This document shows positions 14,773 to 22,205 of a stretch of 27,592 nucleotides of DNA, piece by piece. Source of the stretch: Mageeibacillus sp. UBA1257 (lineage in GTDB: Bacteria; Bacillota; Clostridia; UBA1212; UBA1257); contig DBVT01000002.1 in the NCBI GenBank assembly GCA_002308775.1, positions 1,974 to 29,565 on the forward strand. The letters run 5' to 3'. Both the position numbers and the translations under genes were made by a program. Below the pieces are notes generated by a model. That model saw only the letters and a program-made list of their open reading frames with translations, had not been told where the DNA came from and ran no database searches. The stretch's first letter is position 1. Every line of letters starts with the position of its first letter.

Positions 14773-15786
14773 TTACCCGTTCAGTCCTTCGATCGAAAGG
14801 TTCGCGTATGCGTTCAGGTCCGTTCCGGAAAATCTTCCCTTTTGCGCCGCGTAAAATGCGGCTGACGCGATCATCGCGCCGTTATCGGTGCATAGGACCG
14901 GAGAAGGATAATACAGTTTGAACCCGTTTTTGTCGCACGCCTTTTTGAGTGATGCGCGAAGCGCGGAATTTGCGGCGACACCGCCTGCCAGAACTATCTT
15001 TTTGAAACCGGTCTGCCTTGCGGCCTTCATCGTATTTTCCGTTAAAATGTCCGTCACGGCTTTTTGGAATGACGCGCAGACGTCGTCTGTATTTATTTCC
15101 GCGTGCGTCATCTGAGCCTTGTTCACATAGTTCAAAACTGCTGTTTTTACGCCGCTGAAGCTGAAGTTTAAGGTGTCTCCCATGTGAACGCGCGGAAAAT
15201 GTATCGCGTCCGGATTCCCGAGCTTTGCGTGTTTGTCTATCGCCGGACCGCCCGGATAACCGAGTCCGAGCACTCTGGATGTCTTATCGAAAGCCTCTCC
15301 CGCCGCGTCGTCCTCCGTCCTTCCAAGTATCTTAAAATCTCCGTAATCTCTGCATTCGATTATATGGCTGTGTCCTCCGGAGACGACAAGGCATAGAAAA
15401 GGAGGCTCCAGATCTTTGTTTTCAAGAAATGCGGCCGAAATATGTCCTTCTATGTGGTGAACTCCCACGAGCGGTTTCCGCCATGCGTAAGCGAGCGCTT
15501 TTCCTGCGGAAAGTCCTACAAGAAGAGCTCCCACGAGACCCGGTCCGTATGTAACGCCTATCGCGTCGATATCGTCCTTTGTGACATTCGCCTCTTTGAG
15601 AGCCTGTTCGATGACGGGTATTATTGCCTCTACATGTTTTCTGGAGGCGATCTCAGGCACGACTCCTCCGTATGCTTTGTGGATATCTATCTGTGTCGCG
15701 ATAATATCGGAAAGCAGCTCCCGTCCGTTTCTGACGACAGCTGCCGATGTCTCATCACAACTTGATTCGATTCCGAGAATGATCAT
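14773..15786 (-). CDS. tsaD: tRNA N6-adenosine threonylcarbamoyltransferase TsaD
   Basis: Transfers the threonylcarbamoyl group from its AMP adduct to A37 of ANN-decoding tRNAs, acting with TsaB and TsaE in bacteria. At 337 aa it is full length. The ASKHA-fold motifs are intact: GIESSCDET at the N-terminus, the metal-binding HHIEGH (His111, His115), VSGGHSH, GGVAANSALR and CTDNGAMIA near the C-terminus. The ATG lies 1 nt after the clpX stop codon (TAAAATG), so translation is probably coupled. Nothing is missing from the active site. Neither tsaB nor tsaE is in the window. Confidence 0.97.
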   Translation of the reverse strand: MIILGIESSCDETSAAVVRNGRELLSDIIATQIDIHKAYGGVVPEIASRKHVEAIIPVIEQALKEANVTKDDIDAIGVTYGPGLVGALLVGLSAGKALAYAWRKPLVGVHHIEGHISAAFLENKDLEPPFLCLVVSGGHSHIIECRDYGDFKILGRTEDDAAGEAFDKTSRVLGLGYPGGPAIDKHAKLGNPDAIHFPRVHMGDTLNFSFSGVKTAVLNYVNKAQMTHAEINTDDVCASFQKAVTDILTENTMKAARQTGFKKIVLAGGVAANSALRASLKKACDKNGFKLYYPSPVLCTDNGAMIASAAFYAAQKGRFSGTDLNAYANLSIEGLNG

Positions 15787-15787
15787 T

Positions 15788-17128
15788 TTACGCGATCTCC
15801 TCTTTGGTTTCTTTGATATCCGCGGTCCTTGTCTTCCTGAGGATAAGCTCGGGCTTTTTCTTCTTTCTTATAACATCTGCGTCTACGATGCATTTCTTCA
15901 CGTTTTTGGCGGAAGGCACGTCGAACATTATGTCTGTCATTATGTCCTCTACGATAGCTCTGAGGCCTCTTGCGCCGGTGTTTCTCTCAAGCGCGATCTC
16001 GGCGATCGCATCTACGGCATCGTCTGTTATCTCAAGTTCCACATTGTCCATATCGAGCAGTTTTTTGTACTGTTTTACAAGGGCGTTGCGGGGCTGCGTA
16101 AGTATCGTTTTGAGGGCGTCCTTGTCAAGGGCGTCAAGCGAAACTATGAGAGGAAGTCTGCCGATGAATTCCGGTATGAGTCCGAATTTGAGCAGATCCT
16201 GCGGCTCCGTTTTTGTTAAAAGGTCGCTTATATCTATGTCTTCCTTGCTGAAAACCTTGCCGGAGAAGCCCATCGTGCTCTTTCCGAGCCTGTTTTCCAC
16301 GATTTTCGGCAGTCCGTCGAAAGCGCCCGAGCATATGAAGAGAACGTTCGTCGTGTTGAACTGGATGCACTCCTGCTGGGGATGTTTTCTGCCTCCCTGA
16401 GGAGGAACGTTCGCGACAGTACCTTCGAGTATTTTAAGGAGAGCCTGCTGGACTCCTTCGCCGCTTACGTCTTTTGTGATCGACGGGTTGTCTCCCCTTC
16501 TCGCGATCTTGTCTATTTCATCGACAAAAATGATTCCCTGCTCAGCCCTTTTGATGTCGTAATCTGCCGCCTGTATCAGCCTGAGTAAAATGTTCTCCAC
16601 ATCGTCGCCTACATATCCTGCTTCTGTGAGAGAAGTCGCGTCAGCTATCGCAAAAGGCACGTTGATGATCTTCGCCATAGTCTGCGCAAGATACGTCTTA
16701 CCGACTCCTGTGGGACCGATGAGGAGAACGTTCGTCTTTGCTATCTCGGGGGAAGGGTCTTCAGTCTTTGCGGGCTCGTCCTTTGCGGACGTCTTTTTCT
16801 TTTTCTTCTTGTCTTCCTCTATCTGAAGATTGATCCTCTTATAATGGTTGTATACTGCGACGGAAAGGGCGCGCTTCGCTCTGTCCTGGCCTATAACATA
16901 CTGGTCAAGCTCGTTTTTTATCTCGGCGGGAGTCAGTAATTTTACCTTCTCGTTTGACGATGTTCCGGCGGGACCCGTCATTTCCTCGTCGATTATATCG
17001 TTGCAGATCGCCACGCACTCGTTGCAGATGTTGGCTTTCTGGCCGTGGATCAAATAGGCGACCTCATGTTCGGAACGGCCGCAGAATGAACAGCGGCGCG
17101 GGACATCAGTCGTGTCTGTTCTTGCCAT
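15788..17128 (-). CDS. clpX: ATP-dependent Clp protease ATP-binding subunit ClpX
   Basis: Hexameric AAA+ unfoldase that feeds substrates to ClpP. The N-terminal zinc-binding domain has Cys13, Cys16, Cys35 and Cys38. The Walker A motif GPTGVGKT is at 138-145, the pore loop GYVGDD at 171-176 and Walker B FVDEID at 201-206; the GGRKHPQQ loop (RKH) and the LIPEFIGRLP region follow, then a C-terminal domain with RNTGARGLR. At 446 aa it is a little longer than usual because of a Lys-rich insert (about 107-128) between the first AAA+ helices. The gene begins 3 nt after clpP. Confidence 0.98.
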   Translation of the reverse strand: MARTDTTDVPRRCSFCGRSEHEVAYLIHGQKANICNECVAICNDIIDEEMTGPAGTSSNEKVKLLTPAEIKNELDQYVIGQDRAKRALSVAVYNHYKRINLQIEEDKKKKKKTSAKDEPAKTEDPSPEIAKTNVLLIGPTGVGKTYLAQTMAKIINVPFAIADATSLTEAGYVGDDVENILLRLIQAADYDIKRAEQGIIFVDEIDKIARRGDNPSITKDVSGEGVQQALLKILEGTVANVPPQGGRKHPQQECIQFNTTNVLFICSGAFDGLPKIVENRLGKSTMGFSGKVFSKEDIDISDLLTKTEPQDLLKFGLIPEFIGRLPLIVSLDALDKDALKTILTQPRNALVKQYKKLLDMDNVELEITDDAVDAIAEIALERNTGARGLRAIVEDIMTDIMFDVPSAKNVKKCIVDADVIRKKKKPELILRKTRTADIKETKEEIA

Positions 17129-17131
17129 ATT

Positions 17132-17728
17132 TTATTTCATCTCCGAGTTTCTGTTTACAAATACCTTGTCGATGAGACCGTATTCGAGAGCTTCCTGAGC
17201 CGTCATAAAGTTGTCTCTTTCAGTGTCGAGCATGATCTTCTCGATCGGCTGCCCCGTGCGCTCGCTGAGGATCTGGTTGAGTTTCTCTCTTGTTCTGAGG
17301 ATGTGATCTGCCATGATCTTGATGTCTGTCGCCTGTCCTTGCGCTCCGCCGAGAGGCTGATGGATCATGATCTCGCTGTTGGGAAGAGCAATTCTCTTGC
17401 CCTTTGCACCCGCGCAAAGCAGGAAAGCGCCCATACTTGCAGCCATACCTATACAGATCGTGGAAACGTCGCATTTAATGAACTGCATCGTGTCGTAGAT
17501 AGCGAATCCCGCGGAAACAGAGCCGCCGGGGCTGTTGATGTAAAGACTGATATCCTTGTCCGGATTCTCAGCCTCGAGATGCAGAAGCTGTGCGACCACA
17601 AGGCTCGCCGTAACGTCGTTTATTTCATCGCTGAGGAGAACGATCCTCTCTTTCAAAAGTCTCGAAAAAATATCATAAGATCTTTCTCCGCCTGTTGTCT
17701 GTTCAACTACCATAGGAACATATGCCAT
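17132..17728 (-). CDS. clpP: ATP-dependent Clp protease proteolytic subunit ClpP
   Basis: Barrel-forming serine peptidase of the ClpXP protease. The catalytic triad is complete: Ser98 in GMAASMG, His123 in MIHQPLGG and Asp172 in ERDNFM. The 198-residue length and the N-terminal MVVEQTTGGERSYDI loop are typical. AAAGGAGG precedes the ATG. An extended -10 promoter lies about 85 nt upstream, separated from tig by a terminator, so clpP begins its own transcription unit running into clpX, tsaD and the lipid genes. I saw no CtsR operator in the leader. Confidence 0.98.
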   Translation of the reverse strand: MAYVPMVVEQTTGGERSYDIFSRLLKERIVLLSDEINDVTASLVVAQLLHLEAENPDKDISLYINSPGGSVSAGFAIYDTMQFIKCDVSTICIGMAASMGAFLLCAGAKGKRIALPNSEIMIHQPLGGAQGQATDIKIMADHILRTREKLNQILSERTGQPIEKIMLDTERDNFMTAQEALEYGLIDKVFVNRNSEMK

Positions 17729-17812
17729 GGAAAAACCTCCTTTGTTATTTCGCGCAAACTGTTTTTTCAGTATTATTTTTTCTGAAGCCGCGCAAAAGCA
17801 GATACGTATATA

Positions 17813-17821
17813 ATTATATCA
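17813..17821 (-). promoter_or_regulatory. Extended -10 promoter upstream of clpP
   Basis: Minus-strand TGATATAAT (17821-17813) is a perfect extended -10. The hexamer about 17 nt further upstream falls inside the tig terminator stem and is a poor -35. The clpP leader (17729-17812) holds only AT-rich sequence with repeated CGCGCAAA. Confidence 0.65.
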
Positions 17822-17860
17822 TAGAATAAAGAAACCGTCATAAAAAGTTTCTATGACGGT
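17821..17860 (-). terminator. Intrinsic terminator of tig
   Basis: On the minus strand a perfect 9-bp stem, ACCGTCATA (17860-17852) and TATGACGGT (17842-17834), encloses a 9-nt loop and runs into TTCTTTATTCT. It follows the tig stop by about 50 nt and abuts the clpP promoter. Confidence 0.85.
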
Positions 17861-17911
17861 GAGTTCTTCGCTTTTTGTAAAATGTTTCTTCTCTTTATCA
17901 GAGCGGTCTTA

Positions 17912-19201
17912 TCATTTTACCATTTTCGCGTTGTCGAGGATAAACCGGACTGTCTTTTCGAAATTGATGTCAGCGCGGATATTCTTCGCAAGTTCCGCAT
18001 CCGTTCTCTTAAGAAGTTCCTCTTTGTTTCCGTTAAAATAGATCTTCGCGAATTCGTCGAGTTTTGCGTCATATTCTTCGTCTGTGCACTCGATCTTTTC
18101 AGCTTTTGTGATCTCATCGATGACGAGCTGCTCTTTGACATTCTTTTCGGCACCGGGTCTGATCTGAGCGGTGAAGTCTTCGTATTTCATTCCCATCATA
18201 TCGAGATACTGCTCAAGAGTCGCTCCCTGGTTCTGCAGCTGCATCCTGTATCTGTCTACGATCGCTTTGACTTCGTTGTCGAACATGCACTCGGGGATGT
18301 CCACTGTGGCGTTAGCCGCGGCTTTTTCTCTGGCTTCTGCTTTCATTGCAGCTTCTGCATTTCTCTCTTTAGTCTCGGCGAGCTTCTTCCGGATATCCTC
18401 CTTGTACTCCGCGAGCGTTTCGAATTCGCTGACGTCTCCGGCGAAATCGTCGTTGATCTCAGGGATCTCAGTCATCTTGACTTCGATAACATGTACTTTG
18501 AACTCCGCGTCCTTGCCTTTGAGGTTCTCCGCGTGATAGTCATCGGGGAATTTTACTTTGACCGTAACGTCGTCGCCTGCTTTTGTTCCGATCAGCTGAT
18601 CTTCGAATCCGGGGATGAACTGTCCCGATCCGAGTTTCAGAGAATAACCTTCACCTTTTCCGCCCTCAAACGCTTCTCCGTCGACAAAGCCTTCGAAATC
18701 TATTTCGACCGTGTCGTCCTTCTCAGCCGCTCTGCCTTCGACAGATACGAGCCTTGAATTCATTTCGGCGACTCTCTTAAGCTCGTTTTCAACGTCTTCG
18801 TCTGTGACTTCCTTGCTGATCTCCTTGATCTTAAGTCCTTTGTAGTCGCCGAGAGTGACTTCCGGTTTTACGAAAAATTCGGCTGTTAAAACGAACTGCT
18901 CTCTCGTTGCTTCCTTGACGCTGACTTCGGGATCTGAAACGGGTTCTAAATTGAACTCTTTGATCGCGCTCGTGATCGCCTCCGGGTATACGTAGTTGAT
19001 GGCGTCCTCAAAAAGAACCTCTACTCCGTAATACTGTTCGACCATCTTCCTCGGAACTTTTCCGGGACGGAAGCCGTTGATCTTGAACGACTTTTTGTTT
19101 TTATTGTACGAATAATCGAGACCTTTCTCAATCTGCTCGGGTAAAATCGTCATTTCGACTTTGACCTTGTTCTTCTCGATCGTCTCCATTTTTGCAGGCA
19201 T
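17912..19201 (-). CDS. tig: Trigger factor (ribosome-associated chaperone and prolyl isomerase)
   Basis: First chaperone met by nascent chains at the ribosome exit tunnel. Full length at 429 aa. The ribosome-binding signature GFRPGKVPRK is at about 43-52 in the N-terminal domain; the FKBP-type prolyl isomerase domain spans about 150-245 (FEGFVDGEAFEGG, FPDDYHAENLKGKDAEF) and a helical C-terminal arm follows. TAGGAGGAAAGAAT precedes the ATG. The gene is separated from clpP by its own terminator although the order tig-clpP-clpX is the usual one. No clear -10 element is visible in the 70 bases between the rpmE terminator and the start codon; the promoter may be weak or transcription may read through. 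Confidence 0.97.
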   Translation of the reverse strand: MPAKMETIEKNKVKVEMTILPEQIEKGLDYSYNKNKKSFKINGFRPGKVPRKMVEQYYGVEVLFEDAINYVYPEAITSAIKEFNLEPVSDPEVSVKEATREQFVLTAEFFVKPEVTLGDYKGLKIKEISKEVTDEDVENELKRVAEMNSRLVSVEGRAAEKDDTVEIDFEGFVDGEAFEGGKGEGYSLKLGSGQFIPGFEDQLIGTKAGDDVTVKVKFPDDYHAENLKGKDAEFKVHVIEVKMTEIPEINDDFAGDVSEFETLAEYKEDIRKKLAETKERNAEAAMKAEAREKAAANATVDIPECMFDNEVKAIVDRYRMQLQNQGATLEQYLDMMGMKYEDFTAQIRPGAEKNVKEQLVIDEITKAEKIECTDEEYDAKLDEFAKIYFNGNKEELLKRTDAELAKNIRADINFEKTVRFILDNAKMVK

Positions 19202-19272
19202 ATTCTTTCCTCCTAACGGTATTTTTGCTTTCTTTTTTGTTTTTCTTGAAATTCAAATCAAGCCGTCATCAG

Positions 19273-19302
19273 ACTAAAAAAGCTTGCCTTTCCGGCAAGC
19301 TT
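19273..19302 (-). terminator. Intrinsic terminator of rpmE
   Basis: On the minus strand a 9-bp stem, AAGCTTGCC (19302-19294) and GGCAAGCTT (19288-19280) with loop GGAAA, continues into TTTTAGT. It lies 28 nt after the rpmE stop codon. Confidence 0.85.
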
Positions 19303-19330
19303 AACAGCCGAATTCCTATGCGGATTCGAA

Positions 19331-19528
19331 TTAAAGTCCATATCTCTTGTTGAATTTGTCGACACGGCCGCCGGTATCAACCAGTTTCTGCTTACCTGTA
19401 TAGAAAGGATGGCACTTTGAGCAAATTTCAACTGTAAGATTCTTCTTCGTAGAATACGTTGTGAAAGTCTCTCCGCACGCACACTTTGCCGTGGTTTCTT
19501 CGAACTTAGGATGAATGTTCTCTTTCAT
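19331..19528 (-). CDS. rpmE: Large ribosomal subunit protein bL31, zinc-binding form
   Basis: Small ribosomal protein of 65 aa at the central protuberance, bridging the subunits. It is the zinc-containing (C+) form, with CxC at 16-18 and CxxC at 36-39, followed by the conserved HPFYTG and the C-terminal GRVDKFNKRYG. The start at 19528 is chosen because GGAGGGAAGG lies just upstream and the protein then begins MKENIHP as in homologues; a longer frame to 19594 adds non-conserved residues. It has its own promoter and terminator. In Firmicutes rpmE commonly follows rho, as here. A zinc-free bL31 paralogue, if any, is outside the window. Confidence 0.97.
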   Translation of the reverse strand: MKENIHPKFEETTAKCACGETFTTYSTKKNLTVEICSKCHPFYTGKQKLVDTGGRVDKFNKRYGL

Positions 19529-19582
19529 CTCGTCACCTTCCCTCCAATGCTTTAAAGCTGTCAGACGATAACAGCAGGCAGT

Positions 19583-19612
19583 ATTATAGCACAAACATTT
19601 TCACATGTGCAA
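19583..19612 (-). promoter_or_regulatory. Promoter of rpmE
   Basis: Minus-strand TTGCAC (19612-19607), an 18-nt spacer and TATAAT (19588-19583) with TGC in the extended -10 position. It lies about 55 nt upstream of the rpmE ATG and just after the rho stop codon. Confidence 0.8.
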
Positions 19613-19634
19613 CACTTTTTTGCGAAAATTTTTG

Positions 19635-21590
19635 TTATTCCTCGTCTAATCTTACGGAATTTACGAAATCTTCGTTCGTTTTTTTCTTTTCGAGCTGATC
19701 GAGTATCTTTTCCGTGATGTCTGCGTTTACAGATTTGCTGAGCGCTCTTCTGAGTGTGTATATGGCTTTGAGCTCTTTTTCCGTGAGAAGCAGCTCCTCT
19801 TTTCTCGTTCCGGATCTGTTTATGTCGATCGCCGGGAAGATCCTCTTTTCGGAGAGCGATCTGTCGAGATGCAGCTCCATATTGCCGGTGCCCTTGAATT
19901 CCTCGAAAATGACGTCATCCATCTTGCTGCCGGTGTCTATCAGGGCTGTTGCGACTATCGTGAGGCTGCCGCCTTCTCTGATATTTCTCGCTGCTCCGAA
20001 GAACTTCTTCGGTTTATGCAGAGCTCCCGGATCGAGACCGCCCGAAAGCGATCTTCCGGTCGGAGGAACTGTCAGGTTGTACGCTCTTGCCAGTCTCGTG
20101 ATACTGTCGAGCAGAATGACGACATCTTTTCCGTATTCTACGAGTCTCTGCGCTCTGTCGTATACCATTTCGGCGACTTTCGTATGCTTTTCGGGAAGTT
20201 CATCGAATGTTGAAGAAATAACTTCTACATTTTCACCGATGATCGATTCCCTCATGTCCGTGACCTCCTCCGGTCTCTCGTCTATGAGTAAAACGATCAG
20301 ATGAACTTCCGGATAATTTTTAGTTATGCTGTTCGCGATCTGCTTAAGGAGCGTCGTTTTACCTGCTTTAGGAGGGGATACGATCATTCCTCTCTGGCCC
20401 TTGCCTATCGGGGCAAACAGATCGATTATCCTCGTAGAATATTCGTTCTGGTCCTTTTCAAGCACGAATTTTTTGTCGGGATAGATCGGAGTCAGTTTTT
20501 CGAAGGGGATCCTGTCGAATGCCGCTTTGATCGTGTCGTCGTTGATCGTAATGATGTAGCTCAAAGAGAAATATTTTTCGTTTTCCTTCTGTGCTTTGCA
20601 GAATCCGCGGATCTTGTCTCCCGATTTCAGTAAAAACTTCCTGATAAAAGTCGGAGGAACGAATATGTCTCTGCTCGTCTGAACGCCTATTTCAGATCTC
20701 AGGAATCCGTATCCCTCAGGCATGATGTCGATATATCCGACTGCTTCCTTGCCGTTGTAAACGCTTATTCCCTCTTTGAATTCTTCGGGTTCGTTCGTTT
20801 TTGTCTCAGTCGAACCTTCTTCGCCTGTTGCCTCTGCCGCCTCTTCAGCTGTCTGCTCCGAAACAGTCGTCTCAAAAGATCCTTCCTGTTCCGTCTCTAT
20901 CTTTTTATATATCGTTTCATCCCCGTCTTCCTCCTGCGGTGTTGAAACGGCGGCTTTCTTCGGTCTGCCCCTCTGTCTTTTGACGGGCTCTTCGTAATTT
21001 TCGGGCCGGACCTTTTTCGGCCTTCCGCGACCTCTTTTTTCGAGCGTCCCGTCCGGATTCGGCGCAACTTCCTCTGTTGGTTCGAGCGGTGTTTTTCTCG
21101 GTCTTCCGCGGCCTTTTTTTACAGGCTCCGCTTCAGCCGTTTCTGCAGAGGCAGATGTTTCCGAAACCGCCTTTTCCTCTTCGGGAGCTATTTCGGGCGC
21201 TTCTTCAGCCGATTTTTCGACTTTTTCCGCCCTTTCTGCTTTATTTTCGTCTTCTGCTTTTGATACGTCTTCTGCTTTTCTTCTCACATATTTTTTCTGC
21301 GAGTCCGGCTTTTTTGTCTCGACTATGACGCCTTTTTTCTCAGTCTCCTCTTCGGGCTGATTCTTGCGCGCGATCGTCGTCCTTTTGTGAGTGATCTTGA
21401 GAGTCGCGTCGACGACCTTCGGTTCCTCATCATCCTCCATAACGGGTTTTTCCGTCTTCCCGGCGCCGTTTTCGCTTATAAGCCTGATCATCTCTTCTTT
21501 GTCCGTCACATTTTCCGGAATGTCGATGTCAAGAATTCGCGCAATCCAGCGCAGATCCTGTGGAGACTTGTTTTGCAGATCTTCGTTCAT
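19635..21590 (-). CDS. rho: Transcription termination factor Rho with a large charged insert
   Basis: Hexameric RNA helicase that ends transcription. At 651 aa it is about 230 residues longer than the E. coli protein. Residues 1-42 are the Rho N-terminal helix bundle. Residues about 45-270 form an Ala/Glu/Lys/Pro-rich insert with three AT-hook-like GRP cores (GRGRPRK near 160, RGRGRPKK near 187, RQRGRPKK near 205). The RNA-binding cold-shock domain follows (about 275-350, GYGFLR). The motor has Walker A PPKAGKT (406-412), Walker B LIVLLIDERPEE, SLSGGLDPGAL and the FKGTGNMELHLDR region near the C-terminus. No motor residue appears missing. AGAAGG precedes the ATG. The insert is probably disordered and nucleic-acid binding, as in Rho proteins of some Clostridia, Actinobacteria and Bacteroidetes. 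Confidence 0.97.
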   Translation of the reverse strand: MNEDLQNKSPQDLRWIARILDIDIPENVTDKEEMIRLISENGAGKTEKPVMEDDEEPKVVDATLKITHKRTTIARKNQPEEETEKKGVIVETKKPDSQKKYVRRKAEDVSKAEDENKAERAEKVEKSAEEAPEIAPEEEKAVSETSASAETAEAEPVKKGRGRPRKTPLEPTEEVAPNPDGTLEKRGRGRPKKVRPENYEEPVKRQRGRPKKAAVSTPQEEDGDETIYKKIETEQEGSFETTVSEQTAEEAAEATGEEGSTETKTNEPEEFKEGISVYNGKEAVGYIDIMPEGYGFLRSEIGVQTSRDIFVPPTFIRKFLLKSGDKIRGFCKAQKENEKYFSLSYIITINDDTIKAAFDRIPFEKLTPIYPDKKFVLEKDQNEYSTRIIDLFAPIGKGQRGMIVSPPKAGKTTLLKQIANSITKNYPEVHLIVLLIDERPEEVTDMRESIIGENVEVISSTFDELPEKHTKVAEMVYDRAQRLVEYGKDVVILLDSITRLARAYNLTVPPTGRSLSGGLDPGALHKPKKFFGAARNIREGGSLTIVATALIDTGSKMDDVIFEEFKGTGNMELHLDRSLSEKRIFPAIDINRSGTRKEELLLTEKELKAIYTLRRALSKSVNADITEKILDQLEKKKTNEDFVNSVRLDEE

Positions 21591-21644
21591 AAATTACCTT
21601 CTCTGTATATATGATTTTAGTGAGTGGGTTTTTTAAATCAGATT

Positions 21645-21675
21645 CACCCGCAAGGGGTGCTTTTCCTTACGGGTG
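21645..21675. repeat. 11-bp inverted repeat at the rho transcription start
   Basis: On the minus strand CACCCGTAAGG (21675-21665) can pair with CCTTGCGGGTG (21655-21645) through ten standard pairs and one G-U, loop 9 nt. It begins 2 nt after the -10 hexamer, so it overlaps the expected +1. It is not followed by a U-tract. It could be an operator or a 5'-end mRNA structure. Confidence 0.6.
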
Positions 21676-21677
21676 AT

Positions 21678-21706
21678 AGAATACTATAATTATTTGACGT
21701 TGTCAA
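21678..21706 (-). promoter_or_regulatory. Promoter of rho
   Basis: Minus-strand TTGACA (21706-21701), exactly 17 nt, then TATTCT (21683-21678). It lies about 88 nt upstream of the rho ATG and is followed immediately by the 21645-21675 inverted repeat. Confidence 0.82.
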
Positions 21707-21716
21707 TTCTTTTCGT

Positions 21717-21739
21717 AAAAAATTTTGCCTTCGGAAAAT
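21717..21739 (-). terminator. Weak intrinsic terminator of the repeat-protein gene
   Basis: On the minus strand ATTTTCC (21739-21733) pairs with GGCAAAAT (21729-21722 region, one bulged C) across a GAA loop and runs into a T-rich tail. The stem is AT-rich, so strength is uncertain. It lies about 16 nt after the stop codon at 21755. Confidence 0.45.
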
Positions 21740-21754
21740 AATATTCCCCGCTTC

Positions 21755-22126
21755 TTATTTCTCTTCCTTCGCTGCTTCCGCCGCATCTTCGACTTTGTCG
21801 ACTACGATCTCTTCTGCTTTTTCAGCCTCGGCTTTCTTTTCCTTTTTCCCGTCCTCTGCCCAGTCTGTCGCCTTGTCTACGCCTTCCCTGGTAGTTTTCG
21901 CGATGCTTTTACCGAATGATTTGAAAGCGCCGCCGAGTTTCTTTCCCGTTCTTCTCCACGAGCCGTCATTGAAAACGTTCTTCTCGTCCTTCGGAGCCTC
22001 TTTGTCCTCAGCCCAGTCTGTCGCTTTGTCTACGCTCGTCTTCGTCGAGCGGATTATATTTTTGCCGAGAGATGAAAAAGCATCTCCCATATCCTTTCCT
22101 GTTTCTTTCCATTCTTTTTTTGACAT
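21755..22126 (-). CDS. Small repeat-containing hypothetical protein
   Basis: Function not recognised. The 123-residue charged protein consists of two copies of one unit: residues 6-41 (W-K-E-T-G-K..., ending DKATDWAED) and 57-92 (W-R-R-T-G-K-K-L..., same ending), repeated at a 51-residue period, plus an Ala/Glu/Lys-rich tail (93-123). Each unit predicts an amphipathic helix with GxAFxSxGKxI spacing. There is no signal peptide or membrane segment. The two DNA copies share a 25-nt stretch with one mismatch (21858-21882, 22011-22035). GGAGAA precedes the ATG. It is flanked by rho and the GH32 gene, with hairpins on both sides, so it is probably transcribed alone. A membrane-surface or stress-related helix protein is possible but unsupported. 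Confidence 0.75.
   Translation of the reverse strand: MSKKEWKETGKDMGDAFSSLGKNIIRSTKTSVDKATDWAEDKEAPKDEKNVFNDGSWRRTGKKLGGAFKSFGKSIAKTTREGVDKATDWAEDGKKEKKAEAEKAEEIVVDKVEDAAEAAKEEK
21858..22035. repeat. Two 25-nt direct repeats in the hypothetical gene
   Basis: GCCCAGTCTGTCGC(C/T)TTGTC... occurs at 21858-21882 and 22011-22035 with one mismatch, 153 nt apart (51 codons, in frame). It encodes the shared DKATDWAED ends of the two protein units and indicates an internal duplication. Confidence 0.85.
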
Positions 22127-22148
22127 ATCTTTTCTCCTTTTCTCTTCG

Positions 22149-22188
22149 TAAAAATGCCGCTGCCCGCGTATGTTTTCCCTCGCGGCAT
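22149..22188 (-). terminator. Probable terminator of the pentose/GH32 operon
   Basis: Minus-strand ATGCCGC (22188-22182) and GCGGCAT (22160-22154) form a 7-bp stem around a 21-nt loop, followed by TTTTTA. It comes 15 nt after the GH32 stop. The loop can add CCGCG/CGCGG-type pairs. It also lies between a -10 element and the next gene, so it could instead be that gene's leader hairpin. Confidence 0.6.
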
Positions 22189-22196
22189 CGCGTATA

Positions 22197-22205
22197 ATTA
22201 TATCA
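22197..22205 (-). promoter_or_regulatory. Extended -10 element for the repeat-protein gene
   Basis: Minus-strand TGATATAAT (22205-22197) matches the extended -10 seen upstream of clpP and ulaE. Its TGA is also the stop codon of the GH32 gene. No good -35 is visible. Confidence 0.5.

Noticed and set aside
15788..17128. Lys-rich segment in clpX as a frameshift or slippery site
   Set aside because: The reading frame is continuous and all ClpX motifs on both sides are in frame, so it is a simple charged insert.
17882..18757. 291-codon plus-strand open frame opposite tig
   Set aside because: Trigger factor is unambiguous on the minus strand; the plus frame is low complexity in Phe/Val/Leu and lacks a ribosome site.
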